The translations under genes were made by a program, and so were the position numbers. This document shows, in pieces, positions 24,987 to 34,002 of a stretch of 64,000 nucleotides of DNA. Within the stretch, counting starts at the first letter, position 1. Every line of letters starts with the position of its first letter. The stretch lies in assembly GCA_009731425.1 (NCBI GenBank), contig AP018794.1, positions 1,929,960-1,993,959 on the forward strand, in the 5' to 3' direction. This stretch comes from Lachnospiraceae bacterium KM106-2 (GTDB lineage: Bacteria > Bacillota > Clostridia > Lachnospirales > Lachnospiraceae). Under the pieces are notes generated by a model. The model saw nothing but the letters and a program-made list of their open reading frames with translations. It was not told the DNA's origin and made no database searches.

Positions 24987-25712
24987 TTATTTCTTTTTCG
25001 GTTTTGCAGTAGCTTTTGGTGTTGCTGTCGCTGCTGCTTGTTGGGAAGTTTTGTTGATCGTATCAACAAATTCTTTTAATTTCGTATCTTTCGTTAAAGC
25101 TTCTTCATACTTCTTCTGTACGGTTGCCTTTAAACTGATGATGTTAGGATTTTGTTCCGAACGTTGTAATACATCCTTTACGACATCGTCTACTTGATTT
25201 AATAGAAGTTTTAAACTTCCATCACTTCCTGCACATACATAGTAACGACTCATACCAGGCGCTAATGTATCAATGTTTACAAATTTATATTCATAATATA
25301 CATATACCACATAAGAATTTTCATCTGGTCCTGGTAATGTATAGCATTCAATATTCTTTACACCTTCAATATATTCATATTTTCTTTGAAGTTCTTCTTT
25401 TGTTACTTGCTCTGCATCAGATACGATCTTGTCTAAACTGTCTGCATCACCTTTTAAGCTATATTGAAAATACTGTTTTACAATATTATTCACTTCTTCG
25501 TGAGCATCTTTTTCTACTTCTGTTGTTTCAACATTTGCTGTTGGTGTTGGTGTCGGTGCTTTTGTTGCCGTCGTTTCTTTCTTTGTTTTATCTGAGACGC
25601 TTTGCTTTGTCCCCTTCTTACTACTAAATGCAAAAATGATCAACATAAATACACAAATAACGATTGCGCCAATGGCTACTGGGAACCAAATTTTCTTATC
25701 TTTAAAATCCAT
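24987..25712 (-). CDS. Membrane-anchored extracytoplasmic protein, 241 aa
   Basis: Specific family not recognised. A single transmembrane segment (residues 13-30, FPVAIGAIVICVFMLIIFAF) is followed by a Thr/Pro linker (TKAPTPTPTA) and a globular region of about 140 residues. Its arrangement (VKQYFQYSLKGDADSLDKIV, VVYVYYEYKFVNID, SLKLLLNQ) suggests an NTF2-like fold. The C-terminal tail is Ala/Lys/Pro-rich. TTAAGGAGATACAAG precedes the ATG. It has its own terminator and probably its own promoter. A cell-envelope role is inferred from topology only. Confidence 0.75.
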   Translation of the reverse strand: MDFKDKKIWFPVAIGAIVICVFMLIIFAFSSKKGTKQSVSDKTKKETTATKAPTPTPTANVETTEVEKDAHEEVNNIVKQYFQYSLKGDADSLDKIVSDAEQVTKEELQRKYEYIEGVKNIECYTLPGPDENSYVVYVYYEYKFVNIDTLAPGMSRYYVCAGSDGSLKLLLNQVDDVVKDVLQRSEQNPNIISLKATVQKKYEEALTKDTKLKEFVDTINKTSQQAAATATPKATAKPKKK

Positions 25713-25847
25713 CTTGTATCTCCTTAATTTTTTATCTATGATTACTTGTATTTTATTAACTGTTTATAACGTTTTTATCATATCAAAAAACAATTAAATA
25801 CGCAATATATATTTGTAACATTTTTGTAATAATTTTGTTTCAGCCAT

Positions 25848-25954
25848 AAAAAAAGAGTTTGGCTTGCCAAACTCTCCGCGCCGAACACAATCACGAAGTG
25901 ATAATCTCACTCTGCGTGAGTGTGCATCTTGGCTTTCTTCTTTTTTAGAAAGCC
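25848..25954 (-). ncRNA. Candidate structured RNA with terminator
   Basis: Read on the minus strand there are four stem-loops in a row: GGCTTTCT/AGAAAGCC (25931-25954), CTCAC/GTGAG (25906-25920), ATCAC-GAA-GTGAT (25890-25902), and AGAGTTTGGC/GCCAAACTCT (25854-25875) ending in a T-run. It lies between the lytic transglycosylase terminator and the next promoter. It may be a small RNA, a read-through 3' structure or a dispersed intergenic repeat; no separate promoter was identified. Confidence 0.35.
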
Positions 25955-25969
25955 TTTCCAATAAATAAA

Positions 25970-26006
25970 AAAAGAGATCAGAGCACTATTTGTACTCTAA
26001 CCTCTA
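25970..26006 (-). terminator. Terminator of lytic transglycosylase gene
   Basis: On the minus strand AGAGGTTAGAG pairs with CTCTGATCTCT (two wobbles), followed by seven T, immediately after the stop codon. Confidence 0.75.
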
Positions 26007-26010
26007 CCTA

Positions 26011-26802
26011 TTATCCTTGATTCAATAAAGATTTAATTGCATTTGTATAAGCAGATTGACTCAAATTATTATAAGCAGTCTGTCCGTCAGTCTGTTGTTC
26101 TTGACTATTTTGTAAATAAGTCTCTAAAAATTTAAGATAACTATCATAAGAGAACCCTGCAGAAATCTGGCTTGCAGACATATTCTTAAGCTCTTCTCTA
26201 CTTTCTGCTAATGACTTTCCAACGCTATCAAGATCAACTGTATTACCTGGATAATATTCTACAACCTTTTCAGAAGAGCTGCCAGAACCAGTAGATACCT
26301 TTGATGTATCGATCTTTGTATCACCATTATACAATTTCATAATCTTGTTAACATAATTTTGAGTTTCTTTAAATGGTGGAATACCGCCATATTTTTTCAC
26401 GTTACCACCACCTGCATTGTACGCAGCTAACGATAATTTCACATCACCATTATATTTTTCAAGATGGCTTGCCATTAACTTAGCAGCACCATTGATATTC
26501 TGCTCTGCATCAAAAGAATTGGTTACCCCTAATCCCTTTGCTGTCTTAGGCATCAACTGCATGATTCCTTGCGCACCAGCTTTGGACACTGCATTGGTAT
26601 TAAAGTTAGATTCAACCTTACCCATTGCTTTTAATAGATTTACATCTACCCCATATTTATCTGCTGCCTTTTGAAAAATCTCATCGAGACTTTTGGATTC
26701 GCCCAAATAAGACTTAAAGGAATTGCCTGATGTGATCTTTTTCGTACTTGTTGTATCTGTATTATTTGCTTGATTCACTTTTGTAATTGAATTTACTTGC
26801 AT
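26011..26802 (-). CDS. Lytic transglycosylase (SLT domain)
   Basis: 263 residues. The SLT domain spans about residues 40-155 with the catalytic Glu in KAMGKVESNFN, then GAQGIMQLMPKTAKGLG, and LSLAAYNAGGGNVKKYGGIPPFKETQNYVNKI. It cuts the glycan strands of peptidoglycan. No classical signal peptide is visible; the N-terminus is polar and Thr/Ser-rich, so export may be non-classical (for example with a flagellar or other secretion machine) or annotated start context is misleading. The C-terminal 90 residues are low-complexity Ser/Gln-rich. Single-gene unit with GGTGAGAAA before the ATG. Confidence 0.9.
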   Translation of the reverse strand: MQVNSITKVNQANNTDTTSTKKITSGNSFKSYLGESKSLDEIFQKAADKYGVDVNLLKAMGKVESNFNTNAVSKAGAQGIMQLMPKTAKGLGVTNSFDAEQNINGAAKLMASHLEKYNGDVKLSLAAYNAGGGNVKKYGGIPPFKETQNYVNKIMKLYNGDTKIDTSKVSTGSGSSSEKVVEYYPGNTVDLDSVGKSLAESREELKNMSASQISAGFSYDSYLKFLETYLQNSQEQQTDGQTAYNNLSQSAYTNAIKSLLNQG

Positions 26803-26916
26803 TTTCTCACCAACCGTATTCTAATCTCTCTTTTATGTATATCGGTAGTACCGATTCAATACTTTATAATTAATTATACAGAAAGAGAACTTTTTTTACA
26901 ATCCCTACAATTCTCC

Positions 26917-26945
26917 TTTACATTTTTTTGTTATTTGCTTATAAT
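26917..26945 (+). promoter_or_regulatory. Promoter of tRNA-Arg
   Basis: TTTACA (26917-26922) and TATAAT (26940-26945) are separated by 17 bases; the tRNA 5' end follows ten bases later. Confidence 0.75.
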
Positions 26946-26955
26946 ATCTCTATAT

Positions 26956-27027
<72 letters not shown>

Positions 27028-27042
27028 GTTTTATTTTATCAT

Positions 27043-27081
27043 AAAAAGACCAGAGACGATATAATCGACTCTGGTCTTTTT
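27043..27081 (+). terminator. Terminator of tRNA-Arg
   Basis: AAAAAGACCAGAG (27043-27055) pairs with CTCTGGTCTTTTT (27069-27081), a 13-bp stem ending in T, 16 bases after the tRNA. Confidence 0.9.
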
Positions 27082-27233
27082 CACGTTCTATATTAATGAT
27101 TATTTTGTCTTCCGTCCTCGGATGCTCTCTCAGGCTTGGAGCACTCCTCTTTGTCGATCGATCACCTGTCCCCCAAATGAAAGTTTCCTTCATTTACAAG
27201 TGACGATTCTAGTCGTTTCTTCCTGTTTAGTTA

Positions 27234-28088
27234 TCAGCCTTTAACAGCACCAGCAACAACACCTTTGATAATATACTTCTGACAGAACAGATAGAATATG
27301 ATAATTGGCAGCATTGCCAATACAAGCATTGCCATCATTGCTCCCATATCAACCGAGCCATAACCACCTCTTAAATATTGAACGGCAATTGGAATCGTAC
27401 GATATTTTTCTGAATCCAAAACGAGACTTGGTAACAGATAATCGTTCCAGATCCACATCGTCTGTAAGATCGTTACCGTAATAACGGTTGGTTTTAAAAT
27501 CGGAAGCACAATTGAAAAGAAAGTTCTGACTGGACTGCATCCATCAATTAAGGCAGCCTCTTCGATTTCAAGAGGGATACTTTTAACAAATCCGCAGAAC
27601 ATAAATGTCGCTAGGCCTGCACCAAATCCAAGATATAATACCTGAATTCCAAATGGTGTATTCATATGAGTCTTGTTTGACATATCTGTCATCGTATACA
27701 TAACCATCTGGAAAGGTACGATCATAGAGAATACGAATAAATAGTAGATCATACTTGTAATCTTACTTTTTACTCTAGTAATGAACCATGCTGTCATGGA
27801 TGTAAAGATGACGATCAGAATAACCGATGTCACCGTGATAAAGAAAGACCATCCAATCGCACTAAAGAAATTCGTTAATTCCAAACCACGAGAATAATTG
27901 GTGATTCCAACGAACATTTCACCTTTTGGAATATCAAAAGGATTCGTACTAATAAAGAACTTTCCTTTGAATGAATTTAATAATACGATCACAATCGGAG
28001 CAAGGAACAATAACATCAAAAATATTAAAAAGACGGTTAAAATAATAGAATTTCTTTTTCGTGCTGCTTTATTTACTCTGCCTTCCAT
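27234..28088 (-). CDS. Carbohydrate ABC transporter permease (MalG-like)
   Basis: 284 residues, six membrane segments. The cytoplasmic EAA loop reads LEIEEAALIDGCSPVRTFFSIVLP, which docks with the ATPase. It belongs to the CUT1 family MalG side by its N-terminal signature and C-terminal FCQKYIIKGVVAGAVKG. Its start codon overlaps the stop of the MalF-like gene by one base (TAATG), so translation is coupled. No ATPase gene is in this operon, so a shared ATPase encoded elsewhere is expected, as is usual for such clostridial transporters. Confidence 0.93.
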   Translation of the reverse strand: MEGRVNKAARKRNSIILTVFLIFLMLLFLAPIVIVLLNSFKGKFFISTNPFDIPKGEMFVGITNYSRGLELTNFFSAIGWSFFITVTSVILIVIFTSMTAWFITRVKSKITSMIYYLFVFSMIVPFQMVMYTMTDMSNKTHMNTPFGIQVLYLGFGAGLATFMFCGFVKSIPLEIEEAALIDGCSPVRTFFSIVLPILKPTVITVTILQTMWIWNDYLLPSLVLDSEKYRTIPIAVQYLRGGYGSVDMGAMMAMLVLAMLPIIIFYLFCQKYIIKGVVAGAVKG

Positions 28089-28936
28089 TATTGCTCCACC
28101 TCCTTACGTCTCGTGATCACTAACTGCGTAATACTAATAATGGCTACTAATACAAAGAATACAACAGCTTTTGCCTGGCCAACACCTCTCCATCCAATTC
28201 TTCCATAGAACGTCTGATAGATGTTCAGCGCCAGCATCTCACTGGCTTTGGCTGGCTCACCGGCTGTTAATGCATAGTTTTGATCAAATAGTTTAAACGA
28301 GTTGGTTAAAGTAAGGAATAAACAAATTGTGAAGGAAGGCATTACCATTGGCATAGTAACCTTCTTCAAAACTTGAAATTTTGTTGCTCCATCAATTTCT
28401 GCAGCTTCAATCAGATCTGTAGGAACATTCTGAATCGCTGCTATGTATATGATCATCATATAACCGATCATCTGCCAGTTCATCAAGATGACCAGACCCC
28501 AGAATCCATATTTTGCATCCGTAACTAACGTAGCATTGAAATTCTGTAGAATTCCATTTAAGATTACTTGCCAGATCCATCCTAAAACGATACCACCAAT
28601 TAAGTTAGGCATAAAGAATACCGTTCGAAATAAGTTCGTGCCTTTAATTCCTTTTGTTAATAGTAATGCCAATCCGAAGGCAAAAAAGTTGATTGTAATA
28701 ACAGATACGATCGTAAATTTAGTTGTAAACCCTAATGCATTTAAAAAATCAGGACTCTGAAATGCTTTTACATAGTTACTAACACCATCAAATCTTACAT
28801 GTGACATCGTTCTGAACTTACAAAATGATAACCAAATTCCTTGTACAAAAGGTATTAAAAAAACGATTACAAATGCGGCAAAAGTGGGAAGTAGAAAGAT
28901 GATCCAGTTATGAAACTTACGTAGTGCTTTTTGCAT
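28088..28936 (-). CDS. Carbohydrate ABC transporter permease (MalF-like)
   Basis: 282 residues with six membrane segments and an EAA loop, VPTDLIEAAEIDGATKFQVLKKVTMP. The first residues (LRKFHNWIIFLLPTFAAFVIVFLIPFVQGIWLSF) are typical of CUT1 sugar permeases of the MalF/UgpA class. AAAGGAGACGATTAA precedes the ATG. It is the middle gene of an operon with the binding lipoprotein upstream and the MalG-like permease downstream. The sugar cannot be read from sequence; the neighbourhood gives no glycosidase clue. Confidence 0.93.
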   Translation of the reverse strand: MQKALRKFHNWIIFLLPTFAAFVIVFLIPFVQGIWLSFCKFRTMSHVRFDGVSNYVKAFQSPDFLNALGFTTKFTIVSVITINFFAFGLALLLTKGIKGTNLFRTVFFMPNLIGGIVLGWIWQVILNGILQNFNATLVTDAKYGFWGLVILMNWQMIGYMMIIYIAAIQNVPTDLIEAAEIDGATKFQVLKKVTMPMVMPSFTICLFLTLTNSFKLFDQNYALTAGEPAKASEMLALNIYQTFYGRIGWRGVGQAKAVVFFVLVAIISITQLVITRRKEVEQ

Positions 28937-29002
28937 TTAATCGTCTCCTTTTTAAGAAATGGTGAGTAGAAGTACCTCCCACTCACCATCATTTCTATGT
29001 AA

Positions 29003-30427
29003 CTAGTTAGAAGCTGCTCTTTCTGACTTCCAGCTATCAATTACAGTCTTAGTAACTTCATCCCATTTAGCTTGACCTTGAACATATTTTAATAAAGCAC
29101 TACCAAATACATTCTTGAACTCTTCACTTGGGAAACATGAGAATGTCCATTGTGGGCAAACAAGGTTCTTATCATTCTGATATTTGATAACTTCTTTTGC
29201 TAATGGATCAGCTGGCTTATCAGCATCGCCAAATGTAGTGAATGGAGCAATAAATCCTAAATCTTTGACTACATGTTGTCTTCCTTCATCACTTGAATAT
29301 AACCATTCTAAGAAATCGATAGAAGCTTTTTGTTTTTCTTCTGATACTTCAGAGTTGATACAGAAGTAGTTTTCAGTACCGACACAGATACCTTGAGTCT
29401 CTTCACCCTTTACACCTGTATAGATTGGTAACATCTTGATATCTTCTTCTTTTACTTTGTATCCCTTAACACTTGTTACTTGGCTCCATCCCCAGTTACC
29501 ATTCTGAACCATAGCTACTTTACCTAATGCAAATTCAGCCATAGAATCAGTTACAGATTTACCACCTAAGAGACCTTTTTCAACATCTGAATTATTAATA
29601 TAAAGATCAAATACATTCTTAAAGTTTTCTGCATATTTAAATTGAATTGAATCCATTCCTAAACCTGTTGCAACCGTATTACCAGTTTTGTCTTTATCTT
29701 TGCATTCATAGTAAATTGGAATACTTGCTAAATGAGTCTGCCATCTCCACTGCTCTCCACCTTTCATGGAAGTAGAAGCGAATACACCATCAATACCTAA
29801 CTCTTTTTTATGTTTCGTCATATCTTCAACAACTTGTTTTAAAGTAGTATAATTTTTGATCTCCTCTGTTGATTTGATCGTAACCGCTTTATCCTTTAGG
29901 GCGAAATATTTATCCATGATGGCTTTATTATAGATAATGCCGTATCCTTCAACTGCGTAAGGTACACCATAGATACCACCATCTTCGCCTTTAACTGCAA
30001 GACTCTTATCCTTTAACCATTTGTAAAGGTTAGTATCTTTCAAGTCTGCGCAGCTATCTTTCCAGTTTTGATATCCAACCGGACCGTTGATCTGGAAGAT
30101 TGTTGGAGCATCTTCCTTCTCCATCTCACCTAATAATTTCTTTTCATATTCACCACTTGCAGCAGTAACAACTTTTACTGTTACACCAGTTTTCTCTTTA
30201 TACTCTTTTGCGATTGCTTCATATTTGTCTGCAATCTCTGGTTTAAAATTAAAGAAATAAATTTCTGTTGCTTTCTTATCGGAGTCATCATCTTTTTTAG
30301 TCGTATTATCTGTCTTTTCTGTTTTACCATTATCACTTTCTGTTTTCTTCGTATCATTCTTGCCACAGCCAACTAAAAGACTTGCGACCATGCAGATACA
30401 TAGTAAAATAGTTACAATCTTTTTCAT
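29003..30427 (-). CDS. Sugar ABC transporter substrate-binding lipoprotein
   Basis: 474 residues. A signal peptide ends in a lipobox (LLVGC, Cys near 21), followed by a Lys/Thr/Asp-rich linker and a family 1 solute-binding fold with VKVVTAASGEYEKKLLGEME, PTIFQINGPVGY, YGVPYAVEGYGIIYNK and a C-terminal KVAMVQNGNWGW region. It delivers an oligosaccharide to the two permeases. The start at 30425-30427 follows AGGAGG by seven bases; a longer frame to 30448 overlaps that ribosome site. It is the first gene of the operon, with a strong promoter and an operator-like palindrome in its leader. Confidence 0.94.
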   Translation of the reverse strand: MKKIVTILLCICMVASLLVGCGKNDTKKTESDNGKTEKTDNTTKKDDDSDKKATEIYFFNFKPEIADKYEAIAKEYKEKTGVTVKVVTAASGEYEKKLLGEMEKEDAPTIFQINGPVGYQNWKDSCADLKDTNLYKWLKDKSLAVKGEDGGIYGVPYAVEGYGIIYNKAIMDKYFALKDKAVTIKSTEEIKNYTTLKQVVEDMTKHKKELGIDGVFASTSMKGGEQWRWQTHLASIPIYYECKDKDKTGNTVATGLGMDSIQFKYAENFKNVFDLYINNSDVEKGLLGGKSVTDSMAEFALGKVAMVQNGNWGWSQVTSVKGYKVKEEDIKMLPIYTGVKGEETQGICVGTENYFCINSEVSEEKQKASIDFLEWLYSSDEGRQHVVKDLGFIAPFTTFGDADKPADPLAKEVIKYQNDKNLVCPQWTFSCFPSEEFKNVFGSALLKYVQGQAKWDEVTKTVIDSWKSERAASN

Positions 30428-30581
30428 AATACATCCTCCTTTAATCATGAGTGCTCATTGCACTGATATCTTAAATTCAGAATCCTTCTTTGCCCTTGCT
30501 GCCTAGCATAACCGCAAAGGAATTCCAAACTTAATGCATTATTACCAAATAAACCGAATCCTTTTATGTATTTTAGGTTAT

Positions 30582-30593
30582 ATTTTCGAAAAT
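30582..30593. promoter_or_regulatory. Operator-like palindrome O1 (ATTTTCGAAAAT)
   Basis: A perfect 12-bp palindrome with a central CG, located about 15-25 bases downstream of the predicted start of the sugar ABC transcript. An identical copy is at 30766-30777. The form fits a LacI-family repressor; the regulator is not encoded in the window. Confidence 0.65.
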
Positions 30594-30614
30594 CTTATTG
30601 GCTTATTTTTCTAT

Positions 30615-30643
30615 ATCATAACAGCTATTCCTATTTATGTCAA
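30615..30643 (-). promoter_or_regulatory. Promoter of sugar ABC operon
   Basis: On the minus strand TTGACA (30638-30643), a 17-base spacer and TATGAT (30615-30620). The transcript would start near 30607 and have a leader of about 180 nt. Confidence 0.8.
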
Positions 30644-30765
30644 TACTTGCCAATAATATTTTTATATATTTTATCCAATAGATTAGTTTTATTTTCAGTT
30701 TATTATGTTGATATTGACTTCTATGTATGATTTTGGCAATTTTTTTGTGGTATTTTTCATCTATA

Positions 30766-30777
30766 ATTTTCGAAAAT
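30766..30777. promoter_or_regulatory. Operator-like palindrome O2 (ATTTTCGAAAAT)
   Basis: An identical copy of the O1 palindrome, 184 bp away centre to centre and upstream of the promoter. Two sites at this distance could support repressor looping. Confidence 0.6.
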
Positions 30778-30952
30778 ATTGCTTATTCTCTTTCCTTTTC
30801 TATTATTGTTGGTTTTTCATAAGCGAATGAGTATTATATCTATTTTTTTGTCTATTATGACACTATCTGCTCTTTTTTCCCTATTTGATTGCCATTCCTA
30901 CAAATTAATGTTAAAATTTTATCATATTAAATTTATAAAAAGAGGTTAGAAA

Positions 30953-31717
30953 ATGAACAGAAGTGATTTAGATGTGATAGCAGGCTCTGCTGTCCAAAAA
31001 GCCGACTTATTAGAACATAAGCCGTTTACTTATTTTATGCGTGCCCTTATGGCCGGATTTTATTTAGTAGTTGCAATCATTCTTTCCAACATTTGCGCTG
31101 CCGTACTATTAAAAAACTACCCAGAATTCTCAAAACTGACCGGTTCTTTTCTCTTCCCGATCGCAATCGTACTGATTGTCTTCCTTGGGGCAGAATTATT
31201 TACCGGAAATAATATGACAATGGCCGTAGGCTGTTACCAAAGAAAGGTTACCGTAAAGCAGCTTGCTCTTGTTTGGATCGTAAGTTATATTGGTAACTTC
31301 ATAGGATCATTCCTATTATCCTATCTCTTTGTAAAGAGCGGATCAAGTAGCGCTATCCTGATCGATTATTATAATCAGATCATTGAGCCAAAACTTGCTC
31401 TTACACCTCTTCAAATGGTATTACGTGGTGTTTTATGTAACTTCCTTGTATGTATCGCTGTCTTAGTTGGTTCTAAGATGAAAACAGAAAGTGGTAAATT
31501 AATCGTTATGTTCCCTGTTATCATGGCTTTCGTCGTTGCCGGATTTGAGCATAGCATTGCCAATATGGGTACATACTCTATCGCTTACTTATTACTTGGA
31601 AAACTACCAATGGCTCTTGTCTTCAAGAGTATGTTCTTTGTAACGATCGGAAATATGATCGGCGGTGCTGTCTTACTTGCCTTACCATTAAAGCTCATGA
31701 GTATTGATGATAAGTAA
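30953..31717 (+). CDS. Formate/nitrite transporter family channel
   Basis: 254 residues with the FNT pattern: six membrane helices and the two broken-helix loops, seen here around FLGAELFTGNNMTMAVG (omega-loop region) and FVVAGFEHSIANMG (second half, with the conserved central His). FNT proteins form pentameric channels for formate, nitrite or hydrosulfide. Formate is the likely substrate in a fermenter, but this is inference. AAGAGG precedes the ATG and a terminator follows; it is a single-gene unit divergent from the sugar ABC operon. Confidence 0.93.
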   Translation: MNRSDLDVIAGSAVQKADLLEHKPFTYFMRALMAGFYLVVAIILSNICAAVLLKNYPEFSKLTGSFLFPIAIVLIVFLGAELFTGNNMTMAVGCYQRKVTVKQLALVWIVSYIGNFIGSFLLSYLFVKSGSSSAILIDYYNQIIEPKLALTPLQMVLRGVLCNFLVCIAVLVGSKMKTESGKLIVMFPVIMAFVVAGFEHSIANMGTYSIAYLLLGKLPMALVFKSMFFVTIGNMIGGAVLLALPLKLMSIDDK

Positions 31718-31741
31718 GAACCTTCACCTAAATTAAAAACT

Positions 31742-31780
31742 AAGGAGGAATTCGTCATTATGGCGATTCCTCCTTTCTTT
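31742..31780 (+). terminator. Terminator of FNT gene
   Basis: AAGGAGGAATTCG pairs with CGATTCCTCCTT (one bulged base), followed by TCTTT, about 25 bases after the stop. Confidence 0.8.
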
Positions 31781-31866
31781 ATCGAAAGTCATTTTCCCTT
31801 TTTGTGAATTATTTTCACGAAAATAACATTTGCTTATGTGATTTTGTTAAATCGGTAAGTTGTTCA

Positions 31867-31998
31867 TTGCGTTTTTCTTTTACCCAAGACTATAATATAG
31901 ATATAGAACAAAACAGTTTTCTTCAAGCTTTCTTCTGTAAAGCTTATCTTATTTTCTATCTTTTCTCTTATATGACCTGCCTCGGCAGGTCTTTCTTC
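31867..31998 (+). ncRNA. Candidate small RNA with promoter and terminator
   Basis: A promoter-like TTGCGT (31867-31872) and TATAAT (31891-31896) have an 18-base spacer. About 95 nt later a compact terminator GACCTGCC-TC-GGCAGGTC (31974-31991) is followed by TTTCTTCTT. Between them AAGCTTT/AAAGCTT (31925-31945) forms a second perfect hairpin. No ribosome site plus frame is present. The terminator's T-run lies on the plus strand, so it does not simply serve the opposing gene at 32008. Confidence 0.5.
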
Positions 31999-32007
31999 TT
32001 GTATATG

Positions 32008-32784
32008 CTAAATGCCCCATTCTTTCTTCAATCGATTGAGTAACTGCATCTCTTTTGAAGTATCTAGATCCGGATTAGAATCTGGATGATATTTTTTAGC
32101 TAATGCCTTGTAAAACTTTGAAAGCACCTCCTTATCCTCTTCTTCATAATAACCAGTACTTCTTGTAGAGCTAGATTCTGAATACGTTCTCCAAGCATCC
32201 TTATGTTTCTTTTTACTGTTCCTACTAAATGCTTCTCTTTCTCTCATAATATCTTTTAACTTTTCTAGATAAACGCCATCCATTAACTGTCCAAAGACAT
32301 TATAGCAGCGATCATACTTCGTACCATCAAGACCAAGCTCCATCACAAATTTCTTTCGCTCCCGCTTATGCTTCTCTAAGATGTCCTCATTCTGCATATC
32401 GGTAATATATTCTTCACTATGCTTGAAATCTTCTTGAATTTCTTGTTTAAGAGGATCCAGTTTTTCTATCAAACAGGCCATTACCTCTTCTTTGGTCACA
32501 TTCTCTTTCTTAGCGATCTCATCGATTGCCCTTTTACTTAATAGATCCTTATAATTAAAATCCACAAAATCATAATAGGATATTTTTCCTACAATCACGT
32601 CATCAACTGAGATTACATAACATATCTTAATCTCCCTCTCAAAGCGCTCTGTGCTCATATGATAGGAATACAGATATCCTGACATACCATTCTCTTCCCA
32701 CGGAGTCTTATCAACTATGATTTCCTTAGGTGCTCCCATACTCAGAATATCCGGTTTTGTAATCTCTTCAATTTTACAAAGCAT
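32008..32784 (-). CDS. Protein with C-terminal J-domain
   Basis: 258 residues. The last 45 residues resemble a J-domain with the HPD motif (FYKALAKKYHPDSNPD), which stimulates DnaK ATPase. The rest, about 200 residues, has no recognised domain; it contains acidic/basic helical stretches (KKHKDAW, KREREAF-like) and a Ser/Thr linker (SESSSTRSTG). The C-terminal placement is unlike DnaJ itself, which starts with the J-domain. It lies next to the DUF4003 gene on the same strand, 70 bases downstream, suggesting a two-gene unit. A specialised DnaK partner is the likely role. Confidence 0.8.
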   Translation of the reverse strand: MLCKIEEITKPDILSMGAPKEIIVDKTPWEENGMSGYLYSYHMSTERFEREIKICYVISVDDVIVGKISYYDFVDFNYKDLLSKRAIDEIAKKENVTKEEVMACLIEKLDPLKQEIQEDFKHSEEYITDMQNEDILEKHKRERKKFVMELGLDGTKYDRCYNVFGQLMDGVYLEKLKDIMREREAFSRNSKKKHKDAWRTYSESSSTRSTGYYEEEDKEVLSKFYKALAKKYHPDSNPDLDTSKEMQLLNRLKKEWGI

Positions 32785-32853
32785 GTAATCTGTCCTTTCT
32801 AAACAGTCTCTATGCTTAGTATCTCTGAATCTGTTTCTCTTATTCTGTTCCTA

Positions 32854-33846
32854 TTAGGAATTCGTCTGAGTACTGGCTGCTGCAGCTGCCATACTTGCTG
32901 ACATAGCTGCCATCATCGCCGCTTCTTGTGCGATCACCATAGAAGTAACACTTGTAATAGAAGCGGTTAACCCGACATTATATACTGGTATTTCATTTGC
33001 ATACTGATAGGACACTAACATTGCTGCATGCATGAATCGCTCTCGATTAGAACTTCCAAAGAAGCCTTTAAATCCTTTCTGCTCTTTTAAAAAGCTGTCT
33101 TTTTCCATAATAGCTTGAATTACCTCTTCCACCGGGATCTCTATTGATGCTAAGATTCCAATGACCGCTGTCTCACTATCCATTCCATATTTGATTCCCT
33201 TGGAGCGAAGGCCGTCTAAGATTGCAACCACTCGCTCACATTTTTCTCTCTGAACCATTGGCGCAAGCGCTAAGACATGACTTAATGTCTGAAGCGCATC
33301 CATCGTAATACTTGTTTTCCTTAAGCTGGTATAACAAGCTTCCATTTCTCCCACCCCTGAAGTAATACTTAGATCGGATATTGCAAATAATGCCGCAAAC
33401 GAGACATCCTCTCTTCCTGTCAAGAAACGGTGTTTCTCCTTCATTGCTTGATAAAATTCCTTAGTTCGTCTAAAAACCTGTCCATATTGATCTTCTTCTA
33501 CGGTCTGGGTAATAAAATAAGCCGTCATCGGAAGATAATCTGAACTACCAAATTGTTCTTTCAATCCTTCAAATGTCTTCTTAACTTTGCCAAATACCGC
33601 TCGATAATCTTCATCTAACAGCGACAACAAGGTTGCTAATGTAAAATACGACTTTCCACGAAACACGGAAAACCAGCCAGTATTGTCTTTGATATACTGC
33701 TTACACTCCTTGATCTTATCGCAACTCACTTCCTTTTGCTTGGAAGCCGCGATCGACGCACACAACAATAGGATCTCTCTATTCTCAAAACTAAATTTCT
33801 CATTTAGTAAATCACGATTTTTAATAAATAACTGTTCTGTATTCAT
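32854..33846 (-). CDS. DUF4003 family protein
   Basis: 330 residues matching my recollection of DUF4003 proteins: an N-terminal NREILLLCASIAASKQKEV region, SYFTLATLLSLLDED, SDYLPMTAYFITQTVEEDQY, a tail with LASIEIPVEEVIQAIMEKDSFL, and an Ala/Met-rich C-terminus (MMAAMSASMAAAAAS). The function of the family is unknown. The start at 33844-33846 follows AAAGGGGGAG; the longer frame to 33936 lacks a ribosome site. It is probably co-transcribed with the J-domain gene. Confidence 0.75.
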   Translation of the reverse strand: MNTEQLFIKNRDLLNEKFSFENREILLLCASIAASKQKEVSCDKIKECKQYIKDNTGWFSVFRGKSYFTLATLLSLLDEDYRAVFGKVKKTFEGLKEQFGSSDYLPMTAYFITQTVEEDQYGQVFRRTKEFYQAMKEKHRFLTGREDVSFAALFAISDLSITSGVGEMEACYTSLRKTSITMDALQTLSHVLALAPMVQREKCERVVAILDGLRSKGIKYGMDSETAVIGILASIEIPVEEVIQAIMEKDSFLKEQKGFKGFFGSSNRERFMHAAMLVSYQYANEIPVYNVGLTASITSVTSMVIAQEAAMMAAMSASMAAAAASTQTNS

Positions 33847-33952
33847 CAATTCTCCCCCTTTAATCTTTCTATTCATAGTAACAAGATTTATGATTCTTAG
33901 CAATCCCAAGTTAATATAAACATGATTCCCGCGCATTCCATAGAATCAAAAA

Positions 33953-33993
33953 AAAGAAAGCCTCCTACAATTTTCCTGCAGAAGGCTTTCTTT
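33953..33993 (-). terminator. Terminator of trans-sulfuration enzyme gene
   Basis: AAAGAAAGCC and GGCTTTCTTT form a 10-bp stem with a long loop and T-run on the minus strand, ten bases past the stop codon. Confidence 0.8.
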
Positions 33994-34002
33994 ATCGCCA
34001 AA

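Noticed and set aside
27100..27233. Gene or RNA between tRNA-Arg and the MalG-like permease
   Set aside because: Only a weak AAATGAA/TTCATTT hairpin without a T-run was seen.
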